Assembly: GCA_021818715.1 (NCBI GenBank)
Contig: JAKATN010000003.1
Span: 95,093-127,294, forward strand
DNA length: 32,202 bases
Direction: 5' to 3'
From: Thermoplasmata archaeon
GTDB taxonomy: Archaea; Thermoplasmatota; Thermoplasmata; Thermoplasmatales; Thermoplasmataceae
The notes beneath the pieces were generated by a model. The model did not search any database, was not told where the DNA came from, and saw nothing but the letters and a program-made list of their open reading frames with translations. A program made the translations under genes and the position numbers. This document shows, piece by piece, positions 17,109 to 24,656 of this stretch (positions within the stretch are counted from its first letter, which is position 1; each line of letters starts with the position of its first letter).

Positions 17109-17329
17109 TTAAGGATTCTTGTATAATGATTCGACTCTGGTTCTGTGTCCCTCGATGTCGTAAATGAAGATGCCGTCTTTCTCGTCCAGTGTTGCCTTAT
17201 GGTGCCCGTCACAGTATGGCTTGTTCTGTGACAGTCCGCAAGCACATAGATAGATTTCCTCGTTCCCCGCCTTTATCACGTAAGGCCGGTTCCTCTCATG
17301 CAGTACTATTCTTGACGTAAAATCACCAT
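17109..17329 (-). CDS. CDGSH-type iron-sulfur protein with unresolved start or frameshift
   Basis: The minus strand encodes a short protein with YLCACGLSQNKPYCDGHH, the CxC...C...H ligand set of a CDGSH [2Fe-2S] domain, preceded by SRIVLHERNRPYVIKAG, which matches the first strands of the family. The stop is at 17109. The frame has no ATG, GTG or TTG upstream of the fold: the first usable codon is GTG 17279, which would cut off the leading strand. An ATGGTG at 17329 lies about 25 nt after a TTTATAATG box, as in a leaderless gene, but is one base out of frame; a five-T instead of the present four-T run would give MVIFTSRIVLHE and restore a complete protein. So this is a frameshifted copy, a slippage-dependent gene, or a sequence error. 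Confidence 0.75.
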
Positions 17330-17724
17330 TAGCTTTATTGATTTCTCATTATAAAGGCTTCTGAAATCTCCCGAGCCTCTCGTTCAGCCCCATAGGCCAG
17401 AACGGAGGGTATTGTTTAATCAGATGGGCCAAATGGTCCTGCCTGAGAGGGCTTGATTATTTCATTGATTCTATAAATAATGTGGATGCCGCCCGTCGGA
17501 TGTGATCTGGGAGCGGACACCAAATTCACATGCATATGTTTTGAACGGAGAAAAGTGAAAATGGCTAGCGGTATGCCACCATTACATAGTACCGTCCAAT
17601 TTTCTGCCGATTATATCCAGTTGCACTATCGTGCCTAAACAACCCCTGTCCAACATGTGGGACGCATGAACAGTAGGCAGGCATGGGTGCAAAGAAAATG
17701 GAAGACTCCCCTGGTTGAGTGAAT
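17330..17724. other. Intergenic stretch without a convincing gene
   Basis: About 395 bases with no family I recognise. It holds a strong TATA-like CTATAAATA at 17471-17479, readable on either strand, with an ATG at 17480 that opens a frame of about 52 codons on the plus strand, and a short zinc-ribbon-like stretch NPCPTCGTHE (around 17640-17670, plus) that ends in a stop almost at once. The latter could be a relic of a transposase zinc finger. None of this is enough to call a gene. Confidence 0.4.
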
Positions 17725-17755
17725 TCAATATAAAAATAAAAGGGGGAATCCCCCT
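17725..17755 (-). terminator. Hairpin plus T-tract terminator of the DUF981-like gene
   Basis: Just beyond the stop at 17771, the minus strand forms a 6-bp G:C-rich hairpin (AGGGGG with CCCCCT, 3-nt loop, 17741-17755) followed directly by TTTTATTTTTATATTG (17725-17740). A stem followed by T-runs fits a transcription terminator for the minus-strand gene. Confidence 0.6.
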
Positions 17756-17770
17756 GCCCTTCAAATAACT

Positions 17771-18394
17771 CTATGGTGCGGATGCGATGTGCGAGCCTAC
17801 TGCCACCAACCCGCCGTATGTTGATGCAACCATTGCAAGCAATACCAGGAAGAAGAATATGACCAGTATCAGGTTAGCAATAAACGGGCTCTTGGTTCTC
17901 GAAGGAAGTATGTCATAGATGAGGCTGACCGGGTAAACCAATATTCCGAATGCCCCGTATCCCAGATAAAGGATGAAGGTCTCCAGTGCCTGGTTTGCAT
18001 GTGGAAGGTTATTGATGTATCCAAAGTATCCGTACGTTACAGCCATCAAGCCAATGAAGAGGGCAAAAATCCCAGGATACTGTAGTTTATAGTCCTTTAG
18101 CACTGCAATGGCATAGACCAGCGTGACCATTCCCAGCATCAGGAACGGGTCGCCGAAATATATGTTGAAGCTTGCGGGTAAAGGCCACACAAATTCCTGA
18201 AAGAGGCCTATCAGGAGTATTACCGTCCCAAGCACCAGCAGAGGAAATCCCGCGGGCGCCATTGCTGCTCTCAAATTCTTTGTTCCGTTTTTCCTGTACT
18301 CAATGTATACTGCCGCTATGGTGTACAGGGTTAGCACACTTACCATGGTCACCAGGAAATATTCCAGGGCCAAATCGTCTATGAATGCTGCCAT
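17771..18394 (-). CDS. Multi-pass membrane protein, DUF981-like
   Basis: The 207-aa protein is almost entirely hydrophobic, with about six predicted membrane helices and short loops, including PAGFPLLVLGTVILLIGLF then EFVWPLPASFNIYFGDPF, which resembles what I recall of the archaeal family DUF981. No catalytic residues stand out and the function is unknown. It is a single minus-strand gene with a hairpin/T-tract terminator directly downstream, and lies between the CDGSH gene and the sulfur-gene regulator without an obvious link to either. Confidence 0.8.
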   Translation of the reverse strand: MAAFIDDLALEYFLVTMVSVLTLYTIAAVYIEYRKNGTKNLRAAMAPAGFPLLVLGTVILLIGLFQEFVWPLPASFNIYFGDPFLMLGMVTLVYAIAVLKDYKLQYPGIFALFIGLMAVTYGYFGYINNLPHANQALETFILYLGYGAFGILVYPVSLIYDILPSRTKSPFIANLILVIFFFLVLLAMVASTYGGLVAVGSHIASAP

Positions 18395-18704
18395 TTTGTT
18401 CGCCGTTACACGGATGGCATGTGATAACTTGAATATCAGACCTTAACAGTTAGGCAAAAATTGCAACTAGCTGAGAAACCTGAGAAGTTGAACCTGAGGC
18501 ATAAGCGCTATTTTCACCTTTTCCCATCATCTTGGTTTTGCGCCAGCATGTGCCATGTGGAAAGCAGAACCATAACCCAAAGGGATGGACCTTTAATCAG
18601 CAATGCGGCTGTTCTGATACTGCCTGGCATGGAAACGCTTCAGGACTCCTGAAATCCTTGGATAAATTTCAAACTATGCGGGAAATCATGATGGATTGGG
18701 GCAA
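18395..18704. other. Intergenic stretch, no gene recognised
   Basis: About 310 bases between the DUF981-like gene and the end of the HTH_10 regulator. Short open frames exist but resemble no family and lack start signals. The DUF981-like promoter should lie near 18395-18450, but no clear TATA box is visible. Confidence 0.4.
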
Positions 18705-19331
18705 TTATTCCCGGCCACCGGTTCTTTCAAGGTAGAAAACCACCGCCTTCTTCGTTCCCCTCCTTATCGATTCAGAAAGGGAGGATGGCGAAACGCCTAC
18801 CAAATTCGCAAGCTCGGTGAGAGACGTCCTGTTCTCGCAATCGAAAAAATTCTTCTTGAGCGCCATCTCGATGAGGTTCCTCTCCTTTGGGGTCATTTCC
18901 CTGTGAACGAAAGGTTTCTCGTTCAAGAAACGGTATTCAAGACCTGAATTTCGAAGGCTGGATCGAAGCATTCTGAGATCAGATTTTGATGGAACAACCG
19001 CCCTCACCTGAATGATCTTCTTGCCTATAGTGGCACTTCCAATTATCTCCACGAAAGGCAGTTTTGAGAAAAATGCACAAGCCTTGCAGCTGCAGCTCTC
19101 TGCCCATATTTCTCCCTTGCTCGTGGTGCGCAGCTTGACGTACTTGGATGAAAAGAGTTGTGCAAGGTTGCAGCCGTCTTTCGGCTTTATGGAATGGAGA
19201 GTCCGATCCTGCCTGACTGATAACCGGTCAACATCGCAGCCGGCATCAGATAGGGAATTGATCACCTGACAGTCGTCCCTTGAGACCTCAATGACTACTT
19301 CAGCAAGATTCTTTGACGTCATATCTCTCAT
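18705..19331 (-). CDS. Bat-type HTH_10 transcriptional regulator with a cysteine cluster
   Basis: The 208-aa protein ends in an HTH_10 domain like that of the bacterio-opsin activator family (MTPKERNLIEMALKKNFFD, then TSLTELANLVGVSPSSLSES; residues about 145-200). The N-terminal 140 residues form a probable sensor domain with cysteines C21, C32, C54 and a compact CSCKAC cluster (C80, C82, C85), a likely site for metal, an iron-sulfur cluster or sulfur chemistry. It is transcribed away from the dsr operon across a 285-base gap that contains inverted repeats. By position and cysteine content it is the best candidate regulator of the operon, responding to redox, metal or reactive sulfur; this is inference. 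A TTTTAAG box lies about 21-28 nt before the ATG at 19331. Confidence 0.88.
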   Translation of the reverse strand: MRDMTSKNLAEVVIEVSRDDCQVINSLSDAGCDVDRLSVRQDRTLHSIKPKDGCNLAQLFSSKYVKLRTTSKGEIWAESCSCKACAFFSKLPFVEIIGSATIGKKIIQVRAVVPSKSDLRMLRSSLRNSGLEYRFLNEKPFVHREMTPKERNLIEMALKKNFFDCENRTSLTELANLVGVSPSSLSESIRRGTKKAVVFYLERTGGRE

Positions 19332-19385
19332 TCAATGGATCGCATGTGCGCTTAAAACGTGATATCCTAACATCTGAATATCCAG

Positions 19386-19439
19386 CATCCCAATATGGCT
19401 GACCTGAAAGCAGAACACCGGGTCTGCTCATATTGGATG
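19386..19439. repeat. Nested inverted repeat in the divergent regulator-dsrC gap
   Basis: Outer arms CATCCCAATATG (19386-19397) and CATATTGGATG (19429-19439) are reverse complements apart from one extra C. Inside, AGCAGA (19409-19414) pairs with TCTGCT (19423-19428), directly abutting the right outer arm. It could be an operator for a dimeric regulator or a hairpin in a leader RNA; a regulator site is favoured by its location. Confidence 0.5.
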
Positions 19440-19451
19440 TTCAAGCATATT

Positions 19452-19463
19452 CCTTTTATAATG
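19452..19463. promoter_or_regulatory. Candidate TATA box in the regulator-dsrC gap
   Basis: CTTTTATAATG on the plus strand, or ATTATAAAAG on the minus strand, is the strongest A/T box in the gap, next to the nested inverted repeat. Plus-strand use would give dsrC a leader of about 130 nt; minus-strand use would give the regulator one of about 95 nt. Direction cannot be decided from sequence. Confidence 0.4.
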
Positions 19464-19556
19464 TGAAAATTTGCTTCAGTGCAATTTACTCATAGAGCTA
19501 CCTGTCCATTAGGAATTCGTGATGCCCAGTCAGTGCTGAAAAGGCAGCTTTTAGCT

Positions 19557-19582
19557 CACATATGAGGTATTCCGCTTATGTG
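19557..19582. repeat. Short inverted repeat upstream of dsrC
   Basis: CACATA (19557-19562) and TATGTG (19577-19582) are perfect 6-bp inverted arms with a 14-nt spacer, 35 nt before the dsrC start. It is short enough to be chance, but is a possible regulator site. Confidence 0.3.
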
Positions 19583-19616
19583 TGTTCATTCAATACAATT
19601 ATCAAGGTGAAATGCG

Positions 19617-19967
19617 ATGGTAGATACCGAGAACTCATCGTTCGTTCTTGTAAAGGATTCAGCCGGAAAGGAAAAGAAGATTATGGTCGACGAGGACGGA
19701 TTCCTTGTAAACCCAAAGGACTGGTGTCCTGAATTTGTCCAGGCTGTGGCAAACCAGGAAGCTGTCGATGTTCTTACCGATGATCACTGGAAGATAATCA
19801 ACTACCTCAGGGATTATTACATGAAATATGACAGCTGCCCTCCCATAAGGATGCTGGTCAAGAACACCGGCACTGAACTCAAGAAGATATACCAGCTGTT
19901 TCCCACAGGTCCTGCCAAGGGAGCCTGCAGACTTGCCGGTGCCCCCAAGCCCACGGGGTGCGTGTGA
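19617..19967 (+). CDS. dsrC: DsrC, sulfur-carrier protein of dissimilatory sulfite reductase
   Basis: DsrC receives the sulfur atom from DsrAB as a trisulfide between its two C-terminal cysteines, which the DsrMK membrane complex then reduces. The 116-aa protein has the TusE/DsrC core (DEDGFLVNPKDWCPE, LTDDHWKIINYLRDYYMK, CPPIRMLVKN) and the C-terminal arm GPAKGACRLAGAPKPTGCV. Both functional cysteines are present, C104 and the penultimate C115, separated by ten residues as in true DsrC; TusE and RspA-type relatives lack one or both. Shine-Dalgarno AAGGTGA (19604-19610) precedes the ATG by 6 nt. It is the first gene of the dsr operon. Confidence 0.96.
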   Translation: MVDTENSSFVLVKDSAGKEKKIMVDEDGFLVNPKDWCPEFVQAVANQEAVDVLTDDHWKIINYLRDYYMKYDSCPPIRMLVKNTGTELKKIYQLFPTGPAKGACRLAGAPKPTGCV

Positions 19968-19969
19968 TT

Positions 19970-20272
19970 ATGATTTACCTTACATGCCCCGTATGCGGCT
20001 ATGCGATAGACATAATGCGCGATGATGAGATAAACAACCCCGTAAAGGCAAAACGACTGAAATATCTCACCACGAGGGATCAGGTCTGCCCCAACTGCGT
20101 CAATACAATAGGGCGGTGCGAAAGGATCGAGGCTAAGGAGGAGGATATACCGATCATGCGCGCAGTGATTCAGGACCAGGAGAAGGGGAAGTTTATTGAA
20201 TTCTGCAGGAAAACCGGGTACGCAGTGGGTACGAATTACGCGTTGAATCACTTCAGGGGGGTGAAACAGTGA
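19970..20272 (+). CDS. Zinc-ribbon protein of unknown function in the dsr operon
   Basis: This 100-aa protein has two CxxC pairs, C6/C9 (TCPVCGY) and C40/C43 (VCPNCVN), plus C50 and C79, and no membrane segment. The pairs fit a zinc ribbon or a rubredoxin-like metal site. I do not know a named family for it, and it is not one of the standard Dsr proteins (no match to DsrD, DsrN or DsrL). It sits between dsrC and dsrA: it starts 2 nt after the dsrC stop and its end overlaps dsrA as GTGA, so it is probably made in step with DsrC and DsrA. It may help assembly, electron transfer or DsrC handling; this is inference. ATG 19970 is preferred over the GTG at 19958. Confidence 0.85.
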   Translation: MIYLTCPVCGYAIDIMRDDEINNPVKAKRLKYLTTRDQVCPNCVNTIGRCERIEAKEEDIPIMRAVIQDQEKGKFIEFCRKTGYAVGTNYALNHFRGVKQ

Positions 20273-21453
20273 CAGATGTTGTGGAAGAGGTTGCAAAGGG
20301 AAGGGAAATTGTGAAGGAGATTGAGAAGGGGAAGTGGCCCAACTTCATACGGGAAGCAAAGAAGACCAGATACCCGGTGGATCTGTACGGCGCATCACTT
20401 TACCTGAAAAGGGATCTTTTCACCACCGGCGGATACGTGTCCGTCCCCGGTGCGCCCACCGGCATATTGATGCGGGTCACGAGCAGACCGGACATCGGAG
20501 AGAGCACGAACGTCGTCAGGGTGCTGATTCCTTCAGGGAATTTCATATCTTCTGAAATGATGGACAAATTCTGTGATTTCGCTGACAAATACGGAGTCGG
20601 AATGATTCATGCGCTGAGCACCAGCCACAATGTGGAAATCCCCGGAATACCCAAGGAAAGGATCAGGGATTTCGTGGTGGAATTCAGGGAAGCTGGGCTG
20701 GAAATCGGATCGACGGGAGACGCTTTCAGGAACACCACCACCTGCGTGGGTTCGACGCTCTGTGAATACGCAAACCTGAATACCATGGCGATGAGGGACA
20801 CCTTCTACGACAAGTTCAACGACTACGCCAAGTATCCTACTTTCCCCCACAAGATGAAACTGAAGATTTCCGGTTGCCCTCTTGACTGTGCAAGATCAAC
20901 CCAGAAGGCAGACATAGGTGTTGTGGGATCATGGGAGGGTGCCCCTGAAGTCGATGACTCAGGGATGAAGAAGCTTGGAAATGAGAAAATTGACGCCATC
21001 GTGAATTCCTGCCCCACACTTGCAATATCAAGATCGAACGGCGGAATTTCGATCAGGGGGGAGGATTGCATACAGTGCATGAAGTGCCTCAGGAAGGCAG
21101 AAGGCGCAATCCGTCCAGGGAAGGAGAAAAAATTCCTCATATATGTCGGTGGAAAGCTCAGGGGCAAGAAGGGCCCACTTTCCTCGAAGCTGCTTATGAA
21201 GGTTGACACAGAGGAAGAGGTCATGAACACCATAGAGAAGATAGTCGAGGTATTCACCGACCACGCAGCCAGGAAGGAAAGGCTGGGCGACCTCATCTTC
21301 AGGATCGGCATGAAGGGCTTCCTTGACCTGATGGAGATGGAGCCTAAGCCGCTAAACCTGAAAGACCTGAGGACCAATGTCTTCTATCCTGTCACCGAGG
21401 CTCAAAGGAATGAAATCTCGGAACATTTCTCAGGAGGTGGAAGCAATGATTGA
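20269..21453 (+). CDS. dsrA: Dissimilatory-type sulfite reductase, alpha subunit
   Basis: DsrA and DsrB form the siroheme enzyme that reduces sulfite by up to six electrons or runs in reverse during sulfur oxidation. The 394-aa protein has the coupled siroheme-[4Fe-4S] motif Cx5C (TTCVGSTLCE; C159, C165) and Cx3C (SGCPLDCARS; C203, C207). An inserted ferredoxin domain has C248 (SCPTLAIS) and CIQCMKC (C267, C270, C273), where the DsrA-type sequence continues without a fourth cysteine. The C-terminal ERLGDLIFRIGMKGFLDLM is also typical. The protein is somewhat shorter than bacterial DsrA (roughly 420-440 aa). The GTG start overlaps the zinc-ribbon stop by 4 nt, with a GGGGGTG ribosome-binding site just upstream. 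Confidence 0.94.
   Translation: MTDVVEEVAKGREIVKEIEKGKWPNFIREAKKTRYPVDLYGASLYLKRDLFTTGGYVSVPGAPTGILMRVTSRPDIGESTNVVRVLIPSGNFISSEMMDKFCDFADKYGVGMIHALSTSHNVEIPGIPKERIRDFVVEFREAGLEIGSTGDAFRNTTTCVGSTLCEYANLNTMAMRDTFYDKFNDYAKYPTFPHKMKLKISGCPLDCARSTQKADIGVVGSWEGAPEVDDSGMKKLGNEKIDAIVNSCPTLAISRSNGGISIRGEDCIQCMKCLRKAEGAIRPGKEKKFLIYVGGKLRGKKGPLSSKLLMKVDTEEEVMNTIEKIVEVFTDHAARKERLGDLIFRIGMKGFLDLMEMEPKPLNLKDLRTNVFYPVTEAQRNEISEHFSGGGSND
21433..21439 (+). promoter_or_regulatory. Ribosome binding site of dsrB
   Basis: GGAGGTG lies 6 nt before the ATG at 21446, inside the end of dsrA. It decides this start over longer in-frame upstream reading from 21377, which would overlap dsrA deeply. Confidence 0.7.
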
Positions 21454-22507
21454 GGGTCCTCCAAGGCCGTACCTTAACTATATCCCGGAGTACCTCAAGG
21501 AATCGGTGGGGAAATGGGTAACCCATAAGCTTGAGGAACCTGGACTCATAGAGCACGTAGATTCCGGGGGCAGAAAGGTTTACACAGTCAAGGCTGCGGC
21601 AACCCCGAATGGAAGGTACAGCACAGACACCATGAGGAAAATCAATGATCTGGCCAGGAAATATGCGGGCGGATCGATGAGGTTCACTCAGGCCCTGAAT
21701 ATGGAGTTCGTGGTAAGCGACCTGGCAAAAGCCAGGGAACTGAAGTCAGAGCTCAAGAAACTTGGATTCCCCGTTGGCGGTTGGAAGGAGCACCTCTGGA
21801 GTCTCACCAGCTGCGCAGGATACTTCCACTGCGCACTGGCAGCAACTGATGCCCCATCGGTTATCCAGAGGCTGGGAAATGAGCTTTCGGAGTACTTTGA
21901 CGAGAAGGAGCTGCCGGCGAAGCTCACAGTCGCCGCTTCTGGGTGCCCGAGCTCATGCGGGGGAAGCTTCCTTACGGACATATCTATCAACGGGATACAC
22001 ACGGAAATACCTGTCGTCACGGAGAACGTCAAAAATTGCGATCTCCAGGGAACAGCTTTCACATGCCCCGTGGGTGCAATCCAGCTGAAGACCCTGCAGA
22101 ATGGGGAGAAGACCATAGAGATCAGGGAAAACCTGTGCATCGGGTGCGGGCTCTGCGTTGGTGCATGCGGAGGGATAATCTTCAAGACCCCGGAAAAAAC
22201 CGATGGTCACGCGATATCAATAGGCGGAAAGGCCTCTGCTTCCAGATATGGAACCACGCTGGGCAGGATTGTGGTACCGTTCCTTCCCAATGAGCCGCCT
22301 CACTATGAAAAGACAGTGAAGGCTGTAAGGACCATTGTCGACACGTGGATCAGGGATGCGAGGAAGGGTGAGCGTATCGCCGACTGGGTGGATCGCATTG
22401 GATGGGAGAAGTTCTTCGAAAAAACAGGACTGCCGTTCTATCCGCAGAGCATGGATTACCTGGACATCAGGGCGATAACCACGCTCAGGGACGGAAGCGG
22501 AAGGTAG
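21446..22507 (+). CDS. dsrB: Dissimilatory-type sulfite reductase, beta subunit
   Basis: The 353-aa partner of DsrA. Siroheme-cluster motifs are TSCAGYFHCA (C123, C129) and SGCPSSCGG (C167, C171). The ferredoxin insert has C207 (CPVGAI) and CIGCGLCVGAC (C231, C234, C237, C241). The C-terminal PNEPP, ERIADWVDRIGWEKFFEKTG and nearby WIRDARKGER are strongly DsrB-like, which is why I call it beta. Unusually, it has a full Cx5C plus Cx3C set, whereas well-known DsrB proteins read TQGWxHC for the first motif and CCxxxC for the second. The start overlaps dsrA by 8 nt and has its own GGAGGTG site. Confidence 0.93.
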   Translation: MIEGPPRPYLNYIPEYLKESVGKWVTHKLEEPGLIEHVDSGGRKVYTVKAAATPNGRYSTDTMRKINDLARKYAGGSMRFTQALNMEFVVSDLAKARELKSELKKLGFPVGGWKEHLWSLTSCAGYFHCALAATDAPSVIQRLGNELSEYFDEKELPAKLTVAASGCPSSCGGSFLTDISINGIHTEIPVVTENVKNCDLQGTAFTCPVGAIQLKTLQNGEKTIEIRENLCIGCGLCVGACGGIIFKTPEKTDGHAISIGGKASASRYGTTLGRIVVPFLPNEPPHYEKTVKAVRTIVDTWIRDARKGERIADWVDRIGWEKFFEKTGLPFYPQSMDYLDIRAITTLRDGSGR

Positions 22508-22516
22508 ACGTGAAGG

Positions 22517-23272
22517 GTGCGTGAATTGGATACCCTCTCAATCCTTGTGATTTCATACGCATACATTGCCGGCTTTGTGTTTTTAGTCGGAACCATATTT
22601 TTCCTGGCAAGATGGATATTCAAGAAAAAGGGTCCGACAGGCACTTACCTTGGATACCCTTATCTCTTCACTTACCCCGGCCAGAATTCACGCCTGAAAG
22701 CGCTTGAGAACATTCTCGGGAGAATATTTCTCTTCACGAGCTCGAGCGATGATCCTTTTGCCAGATATACGAGCCTTGTATTCCACTGGAGCCTCTGGAT
22801 AGTCATTGCTGCTCATGCCGACATAGTGCTTTATCCATATTTCACCGCGGCCGGGATTTCGGAGAGCACGCTCGAGGCGATAGGCAACTATATCGGAACA
22901 ACCCTCGCAATCCTCATGGTTGGAAGCGGTTTGATCCTTTTTGGCAGGAGGGCACTGAATCCATATCTGAGGAAGATAAGCTACCTTTCCGATTACTTTG
23001 CAATACTCCTGATAGTTGCTATAGGGATTTCCGGGATACTGATGCGTTTCTGGCTTCCGGGGAACTTCGCATATTCAGAGGTCAGCCCGTTTTTCCTCTC
23101 GCTTGTATCTTTCGCCCCAATCAGCGTTCCTTCCGATCTGATATTTGTGACGCACTTCACACTGACCATGACACTCCTGTTTTATTTCCCGCTAAGCAAA
23201 CTGATGCATCCGTTCTCATTCTTCACCAACCCAACTCTCTACACGATATCCCACCCGGGTGACGTCCGATGA
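22517..23272 (+). CDS. dsrM: DsrM-like membrane cytochrome b (NarI family)
   Basis: The membrane subunit that exchanges electrons with quinones for DsrK. The 251-aa protein has about five to six membrane helices and histidines at NarI/DsrM-like positions: H90 and H100 (VFHWSLWIVIAAHADIVL), H213 (VTHFTLTMTL) and H231 (KLMHPFSFF), a set that could ligate two b-type hemes. Start is the GTG at 22517, 9 nt after dsrB, preceded by GTGAAGG. The end overlaps dsrK as ATGA. DsrJ, DsrO and DsrP are not in the window, so this is a DsrMK-only module. Confidence 0.9.
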   Translation: MRELDTLSILVISYAYIAGFVFLVGTIFFLARWIFKKKGPTGTYLGYPYLFTYPGQNSRLKALENILGRIFLFTSSSDDPFARYTSLVFHWSLWIVIAAHADIVLYPYFTAAGISESTLEAIGNYIGTTLAILMVGSGLILFGRRALNPYLRKISYLSDYFAILLIVAIGISGILMRFWLPGNFAYSEVSPFFLSLVSFAPISVPSDLIFVTHFTLTMTLLFYFPLSKLMHPFSFFTNPTLYTISHPGDVR

Positions 23273-24654
23273 AACCCAAGATCAGGGATATCCTGCTGAA
23301 AAGTCCCAGCGGGAAGGCTGAGGAGTGGCTTGCCCGGCAGAAGAATATCGAGTGGGCCAATGGGCTCAACCCAAGGCTGGCCAAGGAATCTACAGTGAAC
23401 GAGATCGGAGAGAAGAAGCACGAGGATCCAGATCATTTCAGGGACAGGTTTGTCGGCCTTAGGGACAGCAAGGCCTTTGTGAATTTCATGGAAAGCTGCA
23501 CGAGATGCGGGATATGCCTGGACAAGTGCCATTTCTTCATATCGACCGGGGATGTAAACAACAGTCCCGTGGGGAGGGCAAACCTTGTACGGAAGATGTA
23601 CAGGAAGGGAAACCGCCTTAAGGCAAGCGACATAGACCTCAAGAAGATATACTCCTACTACTACCAGTGCACCGAGTGCAGGAGATGCTCGGTCTTCTGC
23701 CCGCAGGGAATTGACCAGGCAGAGATTACCAGAAATATCAGGGACATTCTCACTGAGATGGGTATGGTACCGGACTACGTCGCCGCCACCCTTGCCCAGG
23801 TGTTCAAGACGGGTAACAACATGGGCCTTAATCCCATGGCTATTGGATCAGCAGTGGATTTCGTGAAAGAGGAGATGAAGGAAGAAACAGGCAAGGACAT
23901 CGACATTCCTCTTGACAAACCCAAGGCGGAAATCCTTCTGATACCTTCCTCTGCGGACATCATGGTTAACAATGATACCCTGAAGGGATATGCGAAGGTT
24001 ATGCACGCCCTGAAAAAAGACTGGACGATTTCAACTGCAACTGCTGAGGCCGCGAATTTCGGGACCTTTGCAAATGAAAGGATACTGAGGCAGTTCGGCG
24101 ACATGGTTGTCGAGGAGGCCGTCAAAAGAGGAGCGAAGGAAGTGGTCTGGGGAGAATGCGGACATGGGTGGAGAACTGCAAACAACTACGTCCGGTACAA
24201 GCTTGCCGACCATGGTATAGCGCTCCAGCATGTGCACCAGATCACTGACAGGGCAATTGAAAGGGGTCAGATCACAGTGGACAGAAACAAGAATGACGAT
24301 CTTTTCAATTATCACGATCCATGCAACCTTGCCAGGGGAGGGAATCTCGTGAACGAGCCCAGGAAGGTTCTCAGCGCCGTGGTTCGCGAAACCGTTGAGG
24401 CAGAATACACGAAGGACAAGACATTCTGCTGCGGCGCTGGAGGGGGGCTCCTGGCAGACGAGAAGGAATGGAACGAATCCAGGGCATGGGCAGGCTGGCC
24501 TGCGGTGTACTATTCCTGGAAGACTGGTGCAAATACAATGGTCTCCCCGTGCGCAATAGATAAGGCCCAGTTTCCATTTGTAATAGGATACCACAAAGTA
24601 GATCTCAAGATGAAGGGGCTGATGGATCTGGTGGGCTTTGCAATAGAGGTGTGA
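23269..24654 (+). CDS. dsrK: DsrK-like iron-sulfur subunit (HdrD family)
   Basis: The cytoplasmic catalytic subunit that reduces the DsrC trisulfide or disulfide with electrons from DsrM. The 461-aa protein has two [4Fe-4S] motifs, SCTRCGICLDKC (C77, C80, C83, C87) and QCTECRRCSVFCPQG (C134, C137, C140, C144), then a CCG-type region with WGECGHGW (C297), HDPCNLARGG (C352), FCCGAGGG (C387, C388) and C428, the kind of site that holds the noncubane cluster of heterodisulfide-reductase relatives. The order and length fit DsrK. It overlaps dsrM by 4 nt. Confidence 0.93.
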   Translation: MKPKIRDILLKSPSGKAEEWLARQKNIEWANGLNPRLAKESTVNEIGEKKHEDPDHFRDRFVGLRDSKAFVNFMESCTRCGICLDKCHFFISTGDVNNSPVGRANLVRKMYRKGNRLKASDIDLKKIYSYYYQCTECRRCSVFCPQGIDQAEITRNIRDILTEMGMVPDYVAATLAQVFKTGNNMGLNPMAIGSAVDFVKEEMKEETGKDIDIPLDKPKAEILLIPSSADIMVNNDTLKGYAKVMHALKKDWTISTATAEAANFGTFANERILRQFGDMVVEEAVKRGAKEVVWGECGHGWRTANNYVRYKLADHGIALQHVHQITDRAIERGQITVDRNKNDDLFNYHDPCNLARGGNLVNEPRKVLSAVVRETVEAEYTKDKTFCCGAGGGLLADEKEWNESRAWAGWPAVYYSWKTGANTMVSPCAIDKAQFPFVIGYHKVDLKMKGLMDLVGFAIEV

Positions 24655-24656
24655 TT

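Noticed and set aside
17636-17680. A zinc-finger stretch NPCPTCGTHE suggestive of a TnpB/IS605 protein
   Set aside because: It is only about ten residues before a stop, with no RuvC-type motif around it, so it was not called a gene.
17582-17764. A 60-codon minus-strand open frame
   Set aside because: It has no recognisable content and runs into the terminator hairpin of the DUF981-like gene; probably chance.
20269-22507. Assimilatory sulfite reductase or nitrite reductase
   Set aside because: There are two subunits with ferredoxin inserts and a DsrB-type end, next to dsrC, dsrM and dsrK, so the dissimilatory type is the better call.
22517-23272. NarI, gamma subunit of nitrate reductase
   Set aside because: The fold is shared, but there are no narGHJ genes and the gene overlaps dsrK.
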